A stretch of 64,000 nt of DNA from an uncultured Collinsella sp. GTDB taxonomy: Bacteria; Actinomycetota; Coriobacteriia; Coriobacteriales; Coriobacteriaceae. The position numbers were made by a program, and so were the translations under genes. The stretch is from NCBI GenBank assembly GCA_900759565.1, contig CAAEVV010000027.1:9025-73024 (forward strand), in the 5' to 3' direction. Shown here piece after piece: positions 52,672 to 62,078 of the stretch (within the stretch, counting starts at the first letter, position 1; the number at the start of each line of letters is the position of its first letter). The notes under the pieces are model-generated. The model saw nothing but the letters and a program-made list of their open reading frames with translations, searched no databases and was not told where the DNA came from.

Positions 52672-55600
52672 ATGTCATCGCTTAAGACGACGCATCGCTG
52701 GGCGGTCGCTCAGCAAAACCCCGAGCTCGAAAAGGAGCTTTCGGCTGGTCTGGGCATTCCCGGGCTGGTGGCGCGCATTATGGTCGCGCACGGCATTGGC
52801 TCCATCAAAGAGGGCCAATTGTTTTTGACGCCTTCGCTCGATCGCGACTGGGCCGACCCACTCATTATCCCGGGCATGTCGGTCGTTGCCGACCGCGTCG
52901 AGCGTGCTATTCGCAACCACGAGCACATTGCAGTCTTTGGCGATTTTGACGTTGACGGTATTACGTCGACCTGCCTGTTGACCGAGGCACTGCGCACGTT
53001 TGGCGCCGATGTCACGCCGTTTATTCCGCATCGCTTTGATGAGGGCTACGGTCTTTCGCGCGCGGCGCTCGACCGCGTTAACGAGCTCGCTCGCCCCCAG
53101 CTGATCGTGACCGTCGATAACGGCATTGCCGCCAAGGAAGAGGTTTCCTATCTGGAGAGCCTGGGGATCGAGTTGGTGGTCACGGACCATCACGAGCCCT
53201 CCGACCAGGTGCCGCAGGGTGTGCCCCTGACCGACCCCAAGCTCGAGGATGAGGGCCCCTCGCGTGAGCTTGCCGGTGCTGGTGTGGCGCTCAAGCTGGT
53301 GCAAGTCCTGGGTGAGCGCCTGGGCAAGCCGTCGTATTGGCGTTCGCTAATCGAGGTCGCGGCGCTGGGCACCGTGTCCGACATGATGCCGCTCACGCCC
53401 GAGAACCGCGCGCTGGTTGCCGAGGGCATCCAGCAGATGCGCGTAACCGCTCGCCCGGGCTATATCGCGCTTGCCGCGCTCGCCAAGGCGGACCTTTCGA
53501 GCATTACGGCGGATGGCCTGTCATTCTCGCTCATTCCCCGCTTAAACGCTGCCGGTCGCATGGCTGATCCCAAGCTGGCGCTCGACCTGCTGCTTGCCCG
53601 CGATCCCATCGAAGCAAGCGCACTGGCGGCTGAGCTCGAGGAAATCAACCGCCAGCGCCGTGAGATCGAGGCGGAGCTCACGCGCGATGCCATGGCAAAG
53701 GTCGAGGAGACCTATGACGGTGGACGCGTGATCGTCGTGGGCGGCGAAGGCTGGCACGAGGGCGTCAAGGGCATCGTGGCAAGCCGTCTGACCAACCGCT
53801 ACCACGTGCCGGCGCTGCTGTTCTCGATCGAGGACGGTATCGCGCGCGGCTCTGGTCGCTCGGTGGGCAAAGTTAACCTGTTTGACGCCATCGAGCGCTG
53901 TTCCGACCTGATGATTCGTCGCGGCGGACATGCCGGTGCGGTGGGTGTGACTATCGAGGCATCCAAGCTCGACGAGTTCCGCCGTCGCCTTTCCGCCGTG
54001 TTGTCCGAGCTTCCCGCCGAGGACTTTGAGGACACCGACGAGGTTGCCGCCACGGTCGACCTTTCCGAATTGAATATCGAGACCATCGAGCAGATTTCCC
54101 GCCTTGAGCCGTTTGGCCAGGGTAATAAGGTGCCGCTGCTGGCTGCCGAGGGCGTGACGATGTGTGATCGCGCCGTGGTGGGTAAGACCGGTGAGCACAT
54201 GCGCTTTGTGGCGACCGATGGCGCCGCGAGTGTGCCGGCCATTATGTTCCGCGTGCCGCAAATCGATAAGCTCATCAACTGCGATAGCGCTGTCGACTTG
54301 GTGTTCGAGGCCGTTGCCGAGCATTGGCAGGGTCGTGTGAAGCCCAAGCTCATGGTCAAGGATGTTCTGGTCCGCGATACCACGCTGCCCAGCGTCGACG
54401 ATCCGGCATGCGAGCTTCGTCGTGGCGTGCAGCCGGCGGATTCCGGCCTGCGCTTGGAGTCGCGCAAGCGCGAGACGCTCGCCCAGCTTTCCTATACCGA
54501 GCTCACGCGCTCGCTTATCCATAGCTTTATCGGCTCGAACCAGCCACATCGCGCGCAGGTCGAGGCACTCGACGCGCTCGCCGACCACCAGAGCGTTTTG
54601 GCCGTTATGGGGACGGGACGTGGCAAGTCGCTCATCTTTCATGTGCATGCCGCGCGCGAGGCGGTTCTTCGCGGGCGTGCGAGCATCTTTGTCTATCCGC
54701 TGCGCGCGCTCGTTGCCGACCAGGCCTATCACCTCTCGTCGACGATGGCATCGCTTGGCATTGGCGTTGGCGTGCTGACCGGCGAGACCGTGGAGGCCGC
54801 ACGCGATGACGTGTTCGCCGGCCTAGCTTCGGGCCGCACCGGTATCGTGCTCACGACGCCCGAGTTCCTATCTATCCACCGTGACCGCTTCGCGCGTTCG
54901 GGCCGCATCGGCTTTGTCGTTATCGATGAGGCGCACCACGCCGGTCTTGCCAAGGGCGGCGACCGCAGCGCCTATCTCGACATGCCCGATATCCTCAAAG
55001 CCCTGGGCGACCCGGTCGTTATGGCTGCGACGGCCACCGCGACGGCTCCGGTTGTGGCCGAGCTTGCTCGCATGCTGCCGATCACTCGCACGGTGGTCGA
55101 CGAGACGGTGCGCGAGAACCTGCAGCTCGAGGACGACCGCGATCTTGCAAGTCGCGAGAACCGTTTGGTGTCGATTGTGGCGACGGGGGAAAAGACCGTC
55201 ATCTACGTCAATTCGCGCGACCAGTCCGTGGCGCTCGCCAAGACGTTGCGCAAGCGTGTGCCCGATTGCGCAACCCATATCGCGTTCTATAACGCGGGGC
55301 TTGCGCGTTCCGATCGCCGTCGCGTGGAGGAAGCATTCCGAGACGGCAGCCTCAGCTGCATCGTCTCGACATCTGCCTTTGGCGAGGGCGTCAACCTGCC
55401 CGATATCCGCCATGTCGTGCTCTATCACATGCCGTTTGGCGGCATTGAGTTTAACCAGATGAGCGGCCGCGCCGGTCGCGATGGCCAGCCCGCCGTGATC
55501 CATCTGCTCTATTCGTCGCGCGACGCCCGCATTAACGAGCGCCTACTCGACTGCTATGCGCCCGAGCGCGACGAGCTCGTCACGCTCTATCGAGCGCTGC

Positions 55601-55959
55601 AGACCATGTGGCGCTCCAACCGCGGCAAGACCGGGGACGATTCCTTTAGTGCGAGCGATGTCGACATCGCGCAGATGTGCCTTGCTATCGATGCTCGCAC
55701 GCCGGTCGACGAGCGCTCGGTGGAAAGCGGCCTGGGAATCTTCGAAGAGCTTGGTTTCTGTCGCGTTTCGGGGTTTGACGACACTCGTCGTATCGCGATG
55801 GCCGAAAACCCCGGCCGCGTGCAATTGAGCAGGTCAATTCGCTATTTGGAGGGCTTGCGCTCGCGCATGGAGTTCTCGGCTTTCCGGAGCTGGGCGCTCG
55901 ATTCGTGCGCTTCTGATATGCTAGCCAAAGTTAACCGCCCGATCGTACCGCGGGCCTAG
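52672..55959 (+). CDS. recJ: RecJ single-strand exonuclease fused to RecQ-like helicase
   Basis: A 1095-residue fusion. Residues 1-560 are RecJ: FGDFDVDGITST (DHH motif 1, about 90), VTDHHEPSD (about 172), HEGVKGIVASRL and the DHHA1 segment GGHAGAVG. The rest is a superfamily 2 helicase: GTGRGKS (about 647), VVIDEAHHAG (about 752), MAATATATAP, STSAFGEGVNLPD and MSGRAGRDGQ (about 929). Thus a 5'-3' ssDNA exonuclease and an unwinding motor share one chain, doing the RecQ plus RecJ end-resection reaction. The start is set at ATG 52672, after GGGGGTGGG; a GTG at 52627 is in frame. Rel follows after 15 bases. Confidence 0.92.
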   Translation: MSSLKTTHRWAVAQQNPELEKELSAGLGIPGLVARIMVAHGIGSIKEGQLFLTPSLDRDWADPLIIPGMSVVADRVERAIRNHEHIAVFGDFDVDGITSTCLLTEALRTFGADVTPFIPHRFDEGYGLSRAALDRVNELARPQLIVTVDNGIAAKEEVSYLESLGIELVVTDHHEPSDQVPQGVPLTDPKLEDEGPSRELAGAGVALKLVQVLGERLGKPSYWRSLIEVAALGTVSDMMPLTPENRALVAEGIQQMRVTARPGYIALAALAKADLSSITADGLSFSLIPRLNAAGRMADPKLALDLLLARDPIEASALAAELEEINRQRREIEAELTRDAMAKVEETYDGGRVIVVGGEGWHEGVKGIVASRLTNRYHVPALLFSIEDGIARGSGRSVGKVNLFDAIERCSDLMIRRGGHAGAVGVTIEASKLDEFRRRLSAVLSELPAEDFEDTDEVAATVDLSELNIETIEQISRLEPFGQGNKVPLLAAEGVTMCDRAVVGKTGEHMRFVATDGAASVPAIMFRVPQIDKLINCDSAVDLVFEAVAEHWQGRVKPKLMVKDVLVRDTTLPSVDDPACELRRGVQPADSGLRLESRKRETLAQLSYTELTRSLIHSFIGSNQPHRAQVEALDALADHQSVLAVMGTGRGKSLIFHVHAAREAVLRGRASIFVYPLRALVADQAYHLSSTMASLGIGVGVLTGETVEAARDDVFAGLASGRTGIVLTTPEFLSIHRDRFARSGRIGFVVIDEAHHAGLAKGGDRSAYLDMPDILKALGDPVVMAATATATAPVVAELARMLPITRTVVDETVRENLQLEDDRDLASRENRLVSIVATGEKTVIYVNSRDQSVALAKTLRKRVPDCATHIAFYNAGLARSDRRRVEEAFRDGSLSCIVSTSAFGEGVNLPDIRHVVLYHMPFGGIEFNQMSGRAGRDGQPAVIHLLYSSRDARINERLLDCYAPERDELVTLYRALQTMWRSNRGKTGDDSFSASDVDIAQMCLAIDARTPVDERSVESGLGIFEELGFCRVSGFDDTRRIAMAENPGRVQLSRSIRYLEGLRSRMEFSAFRSWALDSCASDMLAKVNRPIVPRA

Positions 55960-55974
55960 GGGAAGGGGACCTCG

Positions 55975-58335
55975 ATGGATGCCGCAGCCCGTACCGCCCA
56001 TGATTCCACCCTCCAGCCGTTTTCGGAGATGGAGCACTATAAGCATGCCGATGAGCTGCCGCCCGAGATTATGGCGGACAGCTACGACAAGCTGGAGCGC
56101 CTGTGCCTCAAATATATGAATGAGGACGACTTTTCTAAGGTTGAGCAGGCCTACTGCTTTGCTGCCGAGAAGCATTGCAACCAAAAACGGCGCTCGGGCG
56201 AGATGTACATTAACCATCCCGTCGAGGTTGCCATCATTTTGGCCGATCTCAAGATGGACTGCGATGTGGTGTGCGCCGCGCTGCTGCACGATACCGTTGA
56301 GGATACAGAGACCTCGCTTGCCGATGTTTCCGGCCTGTTTGGCGATACGGTGGCCGAGCTCGTCGATGGCGTGACCAAGCTCACCAACATCGAAGTCGAC
56401 AGCATGGACGAGAAGCAGGCCCTCACGCTGCGCAAGATGTTCCTCGCCATGTCCAAGGACATCCGCGTCATCATCGTTAAACTTGCCGACCGTCTGCACA
56501 ACATGCGTACGCTGGCGGCCCTGCGCGAGGATCGTCGCCTGTTTAAGGCTCGCGAGACCATGGACGTGTACGCGCCCTTGGCCGACCGCCTGGGCATGAG
56601 CTCTATTAAGTGGGAGCTCGAGGACCTGTCCTTCTTCTACCTGGAGCCCGATGCCTACCAGCGCATCGCGCGCATGGTGGCGGAGTCGCGCGAGGTCCGC
56701 GAGCGCTACCTTGCCGAGACCATCAAGACGCTTACCGATGAGCTCAACCGCATTGGTCTGGAGGACTTCCAGATCAACGGCCGCTCCAAGCACTATTGGT
56801 CCATCTACCAAAAGATGAAGCGCAAGGGCAAGGAGTTCTCCGAGATCTACGACCTGGTGGCGCTGCGCGTTATTACCCATTCGGTGCGCGATTGCTACTC
56901 CACGCTCGGTGCGGTGCATACGCTGTGGCACCCTATGCCTGGTCGCTTTAAAGACTATATCGCCATGCCCAAGGTCAATAACTACCAGTCGCTCCACACG
57001 ACGGTCATCGGCCCCACGGCTCGTCCGCTCGAGATTCAGATTCGAACCTACGAGATGCATGAGCAGGCCGAGTACGGCATTGCCGCCCACTGGCTATATA
57101 AGAAGTCGGGCGGATCGTCTGCTTCCAAGACCAATGACGCTCAACGTTTGGACGACCAGATCAACTGGCTCAAGCATTCGCTCGATTGGGCTGCGTCTGA
57201 TGAGATCACCGACGCCAAGGAATACCTGCATTCGCTGAAGGTCGACCTCTTCGATCAGGAGATCTTCGTCTTTACGCCCAAGGGCGAGGTCATGGCGCTT
57301 CGTGCCGGCTCCACGCCGCTCGACTTTGCCTATGCCGTTCACACCGAGGTGGGAAACCATTGCGTCGGCGCCAAAATCAACGGTGCGGTGGCTCCGCTCA
57401 CGCACGAGATTAAGACGGGTGACCGTGTCGAGATCCTGACGAACAAGAGTTCCAAGCCGTCGCGTGATTGGCTCAAGATCGTTAAGACGCCTTCCGCCAA
57501 GTCAAAGATCCGCCGCTATTTTGCCGCTGCGACCAAGGATGACGACGCTGCTGCCGGCCGCGATATGCTGGCCAAGGACCTGCGGAAGCGTGGCTATGGC
57601 ATTTCTACGCCGCGTTCGACGCGTGCGCTCAACGCCGTAGCGGAGCAGTTTAACTTCAAGCAGCTCGAGGACCTGTTTGCCGCCGTCGGCGCCGGCAAGG
57701 TTGCCCCGCGCGCTGTGGGCAATAAGGTCGAGCAAATCTTGGACCCCAAGCCTGAGGAACAGCTCACCAAGGCCGAGGCTATCGCCGAGGTCGTGAAACA
57801 GCCTGCTCGCGGCTCCAACCGCAAGCCGCAAAAGCGCGGCAAGAGCGCAAGTAACGGCATTATCGTCAAGGGCGAGAGCAACAGCGGCCTGCTGGTCCGT
57901 CTGGCTCATTGCTGCAACCCCGTGACGGGCGACGACATCGTCGGCTTCATCACGCGCGGTCGTGGCGTTTCGGTACATCGCGCCAACTGCCCCAACGTCA
58001 AGGGCCTCATGGAGCACCCCGAGCGCATGATTGACGTAGAGTGGGATGGTGCTGCCGACACTCTCTTCCAGGTCGAGATCGTGGTCGAGTGCCTGGACCG
58101 CATGGGCCTGCTCAAGGACGTCACCATTGCCATTGGCGATGCAGGCGGCAATATCCTTTCCGCCGCCACCTCGACCAACCGCGAGGGTATTGCAACTCTG
58201 CGCTTTATGGTCGAGATCTCGGACGCGAGTGGTCTGGATCCGCTGCTGGCTTCCATCAGCAGCGTCGATTCGGTCTACGACGCTCGCCGTCTTATGCCCG
58301 GCGAGGGCGGAGCGCAACTCAAGCGCCGTGTGTAG
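55975..58335 (+). CDS. Bifunctional (p)ppGpp synthetase/hydrolase Rel
   Basis: A 786-residue long RSH protein controlling the stringent response. HD hydrolase site LLHDTVEDT (HD at 105-106), synthetase region with RFKDYIAMPK (RFKD at about 324), the marker of bifunctional rather than synthetase-only enzymes, and NNYQSLHTTV. TGS domain from about 423 (EIFVFTPKGEV), a zinc-finger-like CC region (RLAHCCNPV) and a C-terminal ACT domain (LDRMGLLKDVTIAIGDAG). GGGGAAGGGG precedes ATG. It is 15 bases from recJ, so probably the same transcript. Confidence 0.94.
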   Translation: MDAAARTAHDSTLQPFSEMEHYKHADELPPEIMADSYDKLERLCLKYMNEDDFSKVEQAYCFAAEKHCNQKRRSGEMYINHPVEVAIILADLKMDCDVVCAALLHDTVEDTETSLADVSGLFGDTVAELVDGVTKLTNIEVDSMDEKQALTLRKMFLAMSKDIRVIIVKLADRLHNMRTLAALREDRRLFKARETMDVYAPLADRLGMSSIKWELEDLSFFYLEPDAYQRIARMVAESREVRERYLAETIKTLTDELNRIGLEDFQINGRSKHYWSIYQKMKRKGKEFSEIYDLVALRVITHSVRDCYSTLGAVHTLWHPMPGRFKDYIAMPKVNNYQSLHTTVIGPTARPLEIQIRTYEMHEQAEYGIAAHWLYKKSGGSSASKTNDAQRLDDQINWLKHSLDWAASDEITDAKEYLHSLKVDLFDQEIFVFTPKGEVMALRAGSTPLDFAYAVHTEVGNHCVGAKINGAVAPLTHEIKTGDRVEILTNKSSKPSRDWLKIVKTPSAKSKIRRYFAAATKDDDAAAGRDMLAKDLRKRGYGISTPRSTRALNAVAEQFNFKQLEDLFAAVGAGKVAPRAVGNKVEQILDPKPEEQLTKAEAIAEVVKQPARGSNRKPQKRGKSASNGIIVKGESNSGLLVRLAHCCNPVTGDDIVGFITRGRGVSVHRANCPNVKGLMEHPERMIDVEWDGAADTLFQVEIVVECLDRMGLLKDVTIAIGDAGGNILSAATSTNREGIATLRFMVEISDASGLDPLLASISSVDSVYDARRLMPGEGGAQLKRRV

Positions 58336-58370
58336 GTGCGAGAGCCTCTCAGCATCATAGATATTGGTTA

Positions 58371-58406
58371 CGTTCGAGGCATCGTTTGGTGCCTCGAGCG
58401 TATTTT
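58371..58406 (+). terminator. Hairpin between rel and MBL hydrolase genes
   Basis: CGTTCGAGGCA pairs with TGCCTCGAGCG (one G-T pair) and TATTTT follows. Likely a partial terminator. Confidence 0.65.
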
Positions 58407-58417
58407 AGAAGGAGGGT

Positions 58418-59107
58418 ATGCGCGTGGACGATATGACTTTGGACCTGACACCCCGAGGCGCGGCTTCGATTGAGGCGCTCGTCAACGGCCCGATTCAGAC
58501 CAACAGCTACGCCGTGATTTCGAATGACGAGTGCTTAATCGTCGATCCGGCGTGGGAGGGCGAGCGTCTTGTGGAGCATATCCGCACCGCGCATCCCGAG
58601 GTGCGCGTACTCGGCTCTGTCTGCACGCACGGTCATGCCGACCATGTTGGTGGGGTTGCCGGGGTTCGAGCTGTCGTTGGCGACAGCGCACTATATGAGT
58701 TGTGCGCTAAGGACGTGACGGTACCTCGCGCAAATATCGAGGAGCAGCGCGCCATGTGGGGTATCGAGACGCCCGATCCGGGTGAGCCGACGCGTTTGCT
58801 TGCCGAGGGCGATACAATCGAGGTGGGCGACGTCTGCCTGCAGGTGATCGAGGCGCCGGGGCATACGCCGGGCGGCATCGTCCTGTTCGCCGCGACCGAG
58901 CAGGGGAACATCGCCTTTGTGGGCGACACGCTTTTCCCGGGCAGCCACGGTCGTACCGATCTTTCCGGCGGTGACGAGGCGGCGATTATGCGCTCGCTCT
59001 CCAAACTTGCCAAGATGCTTCCGCCCGATACCGTTTGCTTGACGGGCCATGGCGATTCGACCACGATGGCGCGCGAACTTATGCAGAACCCGTTTATGCA
59101 GATGTAG
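58418..59107 (+). CDS. MBL-fold metallo-hydrolase (glyoxalase II-like)
   Basis: A 229-residue metallo-beta-lactamase-fold enzyme. Zinc ligands in THGHADHVGG (HxHxDH), GHTPGGIV, FVGDTLFPGSHGRTD and LTGHGDST. The short form is typical of YcbL-type hydrolases that act on thioesters such as S-lactoylglutathione or simpler thioesters. GAAGGAGGG precedes ATG. Confidence 0.9.
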   Translation: MRVDDMTLDLTPRGAASIEALVNGPIQTNSYAVISNDECLIVDPAWEGERLVEHIRTAHPEVRVLGSVCTHGHADHVGGVAGVRAVVGDSALYELCAKDVTVPRANIEEQRAMWGIETPDPGEPTRLLAEGDTIEVGDVCLQVIEAPGHTPGGIVLFAATEQGNIAFVGDTLFPGSHGRTDLSGGDEAAIMRSLSKLAKMLPPDTVCLTGHGDSTTMARELMQNPFMQM

Positions 59108-59301
59108 GCTCGAAGCCGTCTGTCGAACCACGAAGACCGCTCAATCGTCAAGCTATTTTCCCCAGTGGGTCGATTCTGTGGGGCAAACGGTCAAAATTTG
59201 TCCAATCGGATGGTATTCGTGAACAAACGAACGTTTATGCTCGGGTATGTCGTGGTAAAATCTCAGGCGTTATCGGAGCAACCTTACAGGAGGTTTCTTT
59301 T

Positions 59302-60168
59302 ATGCTCGTCAACGCAGCAGACATGCTCAAGAAGGCCGAGGCCGGCAAGTACGGTCTCGGTGCCTTCAACACCAACAACCTCGAGTGGACCCTGGCTATT
59401 CTCCAGGCCGCCGAGGAGGCCAAGTCTCCGCTGATCCTTCAGTGCACCGCTGGTGCCGCTAAGTGGATGGGCGGTTTCAAGGTCTGCGCCGACATGGTCA
59501 AGGCTGCCGTCGAGGCCACGGGCGTTACCGTTCCCGTCGCCCTTCACCTCGATCACGGTTCTTACGAGGACTGCTTCAAGTGCATCGAGGCCGGCTTCAC
59601 GTCCATCATGTATGACGGCTCTCACGAGGAGACCTTCCAGCTTAACCTCGACCGCACCAAGGAGCTCGTTGAGCTTGCCCACTCCAAGGGCATGTCCATC
59701 GAGGCCGAGGTCGGCGGCATCGGCGGCACCGAGGACGGCGTGACCTCTAGCGGCGAGCTCGCTGATCCTGCTGAGTGCAAGCAGATTGCTGACCTGGGCG
59801 TCGACTTCCTCGCCTGCGGTATCGGCAACATCCACGGCGTGTACCCTGCCGACTGGGCTGGCCTTTCCTTCGAGCGCCTGGGCGAGATCAAGGCTCAGAC
59901 CGGCGACCTGCCCCTCGTCCTGCACGGTGGCACCGGCATCCCCGAGGATCAGATCAAGAAGGCCATCTCCCTGGGTATCTCCAAGATCAACGTCAACACC
60001 GATCTGCAGCTCGTCTTCGCCAAGGGCGTTCGCGAGTATATCGAGGCTGGCAAGGATCAGCAGGGCAAGGGCTTTGACCCCCGCAAGCTCCTCAAGCCTG
60101 GTCGCGACAACATCGTTGCCCGCACCAAGGAGCTCATGGAGGAGTTTGGCTCCGTCAACAAGGCGTAA
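59302..60168 (+). CDS. fba: Class II fructose-bisphosphate aldolase
   Basis: A 288-residue zinc aldolase splitting fructose 1,6-bisphosphate in glycolysis. Zinc and substrate motifs: ALHLDHGSYEDC, DGSHEETF, EAEVGGIGGTEDG, GNIHGVYP, VLHGGTGIPED and INVNTDLQ. AGGAGGT precedes ATG 59302; the longer frame through the MBL gene end is rejected. Codon use is strongly biased (AAG, CTC, GGC), as for a highly expressed gene. Its own promoter probably lies in the 194 bases before it, which contain TAAAAT at 59256. Confidence 0.95.
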   Translation: MLVNAADMLKKAEAGKYGLGAFNTNNLEWTLAILQAAEEAKSPLILQCTAGAAKWMGGFKVCADMVKAAVEATGVTVPVALHLDHGSYEDCFKCIEAGFTSIMYDGSHEETFQLNLDRTKELVELAHSKGMSIEAEVGGIGGTEDGVTSSGELADPAECKQIADLGVDFLACGIGNIHGVYPADWAGLSFERLGEIKAQTGDLPLVLHGGTGIPEDQIKKAISLGISKINVNTDLQLVFAKGVREYIEAGKDQQGKGFDPRKLLKPGRDNIVARTKELMEEFGSVNKA

Positions 60169-60188
60169 GCGTCGCTAAACTTCCCGCC

Positions 60189-60280
60189 GGAAGCCCCGTC
60201 TCCCTACACTGTTTCCTTTGCGCTCACCTGGCTTCGCCAGAAGTCGCGCCAAGGAAACAGTTCCGGGGGACGGGGCTTCC
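60189..60280 (+). repeat. 92-base long hairpin after fba
   Basis: Outer arms GGAAGCCCCGTC... (60189-60204 with 60265-60280) and inner arms ACTGTTTCCTT... (60207-60222 with 60246-60261) pair almost perfectly around an inner CTGGC/GCCAG loop. It probably acts as fba terminator or mRNA stabiliser, but it is much longer than usual. The outer stem resembles the 40394-40751 palindromes. Confidence 0.75.
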
Positions 60281-60414
60281 TTCGTTTAACGCCGCAGGGT
60301 TACGAGTCTGAATTAAGGTGGCTACTGGCTTCACCAGAAGTCGCGCGACGGAATCAGCTCTGGGGAAACGGGGCCTCCTTTGTTAACTCGCTACAGGGTT
60401 ACTGGGCTGAATTC
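60228..60414. repeat. Diverged direct duplication, offset 97 bases
   Basis: The stretch from CTGGCTTCGCCAGAAGTCGC at 60228 to the GAATT near 60313 recurs from 60325 to about 60411 with many substitutions but the same order: AGTCGCGC, GGGGaCGGGG, CCTTyGTT, CAGGGTTAC, TGAATT. The second copy has lost much of the pairing partner. This fills most of the 350 bases between fba and the next gene. Confidence 0.7.
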
Positions 60415-60455
60415 ATTTTTAGAGGTACCGTTTATCGGTGTTGAGGGTTCCTTTA

Positions 60456-60484
60456 TTGGGGCTTTCTTTTTATCTCGCTACAAT
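60456..60484 (+). promoter_or_regulatory. Promoter of the transglutaminase-like gene
   Basis: TTGGGG (60456-60461), 17-base spacer, TACAAT (60479-60484). Start of RNA near 60491 gives a short leader to ATG 60519, which supports that start. Confidence 0.55.
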
Positions 60485-60518
60485 GGGCTTCAAGAGTTCT
60501 AATGACTTGGAGTTTGGT

Positions 60519-61934
60519 ATGGCTGTTGTTAATGTGTTGCCTTCGGATGGGAAGGTTATTGACGAGGGTCCTGTTGGTTGCTCTGTTGATGTCTGCAATG
60601 ATGACTTCCGTTTTCTAGATGTTGGCTTGCCACCCGAGATTCTGCGTTTAAAGGACGCGGGGTATCTTTCGCAGGCTATTGAGGCCTGCGACCGTCTACT
60701 TGCCCAAAATCCCGATCCCTCGCTTGCTGCCTGCGTTCGTGCCGAGCGGTATCGCATGCTTGAGACGCCGCTTCATTTTTCGGTGTCGCGCGATCGAGCT
60801 ATTGCGATGATTCGCGAGGAGTGGCCTGAGTTTACCGAGGAGCAGTTTAACGATCTGATTGACCGTAAGCGTATTGACTGGCGCTTTATCGATGGTGAGC
60901 TGTTCGTTCTCGACAACTTCCTCGATTCGCTTCGCGTATATCCCAAAGAGGTCCCCGGCATGCGTCCCGATTCTACGGACGGAATAGCACTGCGCAACGA
61001 GATGCTCAAGGAGATGGAGTCGCAAAACGGATTGACTCGCGTTATTACGCTTAAGGCGTCCTTGTCTGTCCCCGGCGCTCTAGAGGGGGAGACCGTTCGC
61101 GCTTGGCTACCCGTTGCCGCCGCCTGTCGTCAACAGTCTCATATCGAGGTTCTCGATATGACGCCGGAGGGTGCTGTTGCTCCCGCGAACGCTTCGGCGC
61201 GTACCGCCTCGTGGTCTTCTTCGAGTGATCGCTCATTCTCGGTGACCTATCGCTATCAAATCAATGCCGCTTATCGCGATATTTATGGGGGTGCGCTTCC
61301 GTCGCATCCGTGTATGGACGCGTCGTTGCCCGAAGATATTTCTGAGGACCGTCCGCACATTGCATTCACGCCGTATCTGCAGCAGCTGACGGCCGGTGTT
61401 GTTGACGGACTCGAGGATCCGCTCGATCGCGCTCGTGCTATCTATGATTATCTGACGCAGCATATCGACTATCGCTATCAGCCGCCGTACTTGCTTTTGG
61501 GATCTATTGCCGATGACTGCGCGCATTCGCTCCGCGGCGATTGCGGCGTTATGGCGCTCACGTTTATCACCATGTGCCGTATCGCGGGCGTGCCTGCCCG
61601 TTGGCAGAGCGGCCTGTATGTTGCGCCCGATTCGGTGGGGTCGCACGACTGGGCAGAGTTCTATACGCCGCAGACCGGTTGGCTCAACGCCGACGTGTCA
61701 TTTGGATCTTCTGCTCGCAGGATGGGGGAGGAGTGGCGCCGCCGTCACTACTTTGGCAATCTCGACCCGTGGCGTATGGTGGCCAACAATCGATTCCAGG
61801 CAGAGTTTGAGCCCTCTTTCGACGGCATGCGCGAGGACCCTTACGATAACCAGATGGGTGAGGCTTCGGTCGACGGTCGCGGATGCCGTCAGCGCGAGAT
61901 GCTCCGCACAGTCGAACTCATCGAAATGCTCTAA
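60519..61934 (+). CDS. Transglutaminase-like domain protein
   Basis: A 471-residue protein. The last third is a transglutaminase/protease-like fold with a Cys-His-Asp set: RGDCGVMA (C342), SHDWAEFY (H376) and NADVSFG (D392). The middle (YRYQINAAYRDIYG) is a beta-rich domain common before this fold. The N-terminal part is helical and unrecognised; no signal peptide is seen with this start. Start 60519 has GGAG 6 bases upstream and a promoter just before; the frame open from 60438 would run through that promoter. Function may be proteolysis or crosslinking. Confidence 0.83.
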   Translation: MAVVNVLPSDGKVIDEGPVGCSVDVCNDDFRFLDVGLPPEILRLKDAGYLSQAIEACDRLLAQNPDPSLAACVRAERYRMLETPLHFSVSRDRAIAMIREEWPEFTEEQFNDLIDRKRIDWRFIDGELFVLDNFLDSLRVYPKEVPGMRPDSTDGIALRNEMLKEMESQNGLTRVITLKASLSVPGALEGETVRAWLPVAAACRQQSHIEVLDMTPEGAVAPANASARTASWSSSSDRSFSVTYRYQINAAYRDIYGGALPSHPCMDASLPEDISEDRPHIAFTPYLQQLTAGVVDGLEDPLDRARAIYDYLTQHIDYRYQPPYLLLGSIADDCAHSLRGDCGVMALTFITMCRIAGVPARWQSGLYVAPDSVGSHDWAEFYTPQTGWLNADVSFGSSARRMGEEWRRRHYFGNLDPWRMVANNRFQAEFEPSFDGMREDPYDNQMGEASVDGRGCRQREMLRTVELIEML

Positions 61935-61991
61935 GTTCCATTTTCGGACTAATCGGTAGAAAGCTGTGATAAACTAACTCACGCATTACGT

Positions 61992-62078
61992 GCCCGAGTG
62001 GCGGAATTGGCAGACGCAGTGGACTCAAAATCCACCGTTGGCAACAACGTGCGAGTTCGAGTCTCGCCTCGGGCACCA
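61992..62078 (+). tRNA. tRNA-Leu (anticodon CAA)
   Basis: Complete class II tRNA. Acceptor arms GCCCGAG and CTCGGGC pair perfectly; anticodon stem GTGGA/TCCAC holds loop CTCAAAA, giving CAA, which reads UUG. A long variable arm (GTTGGCAACAAC region) and the T-loop TTCGAGT are present, and CCA is encoded (62076-62078). Confidence 0.95.

Noticed and set aside
59035..59301. N-terminal extension of the aldolase
   Set aside because: It runs through the MBL gene end and the fba promoter region; ATG 59302 has AGGAGGT and matches family N-termini.
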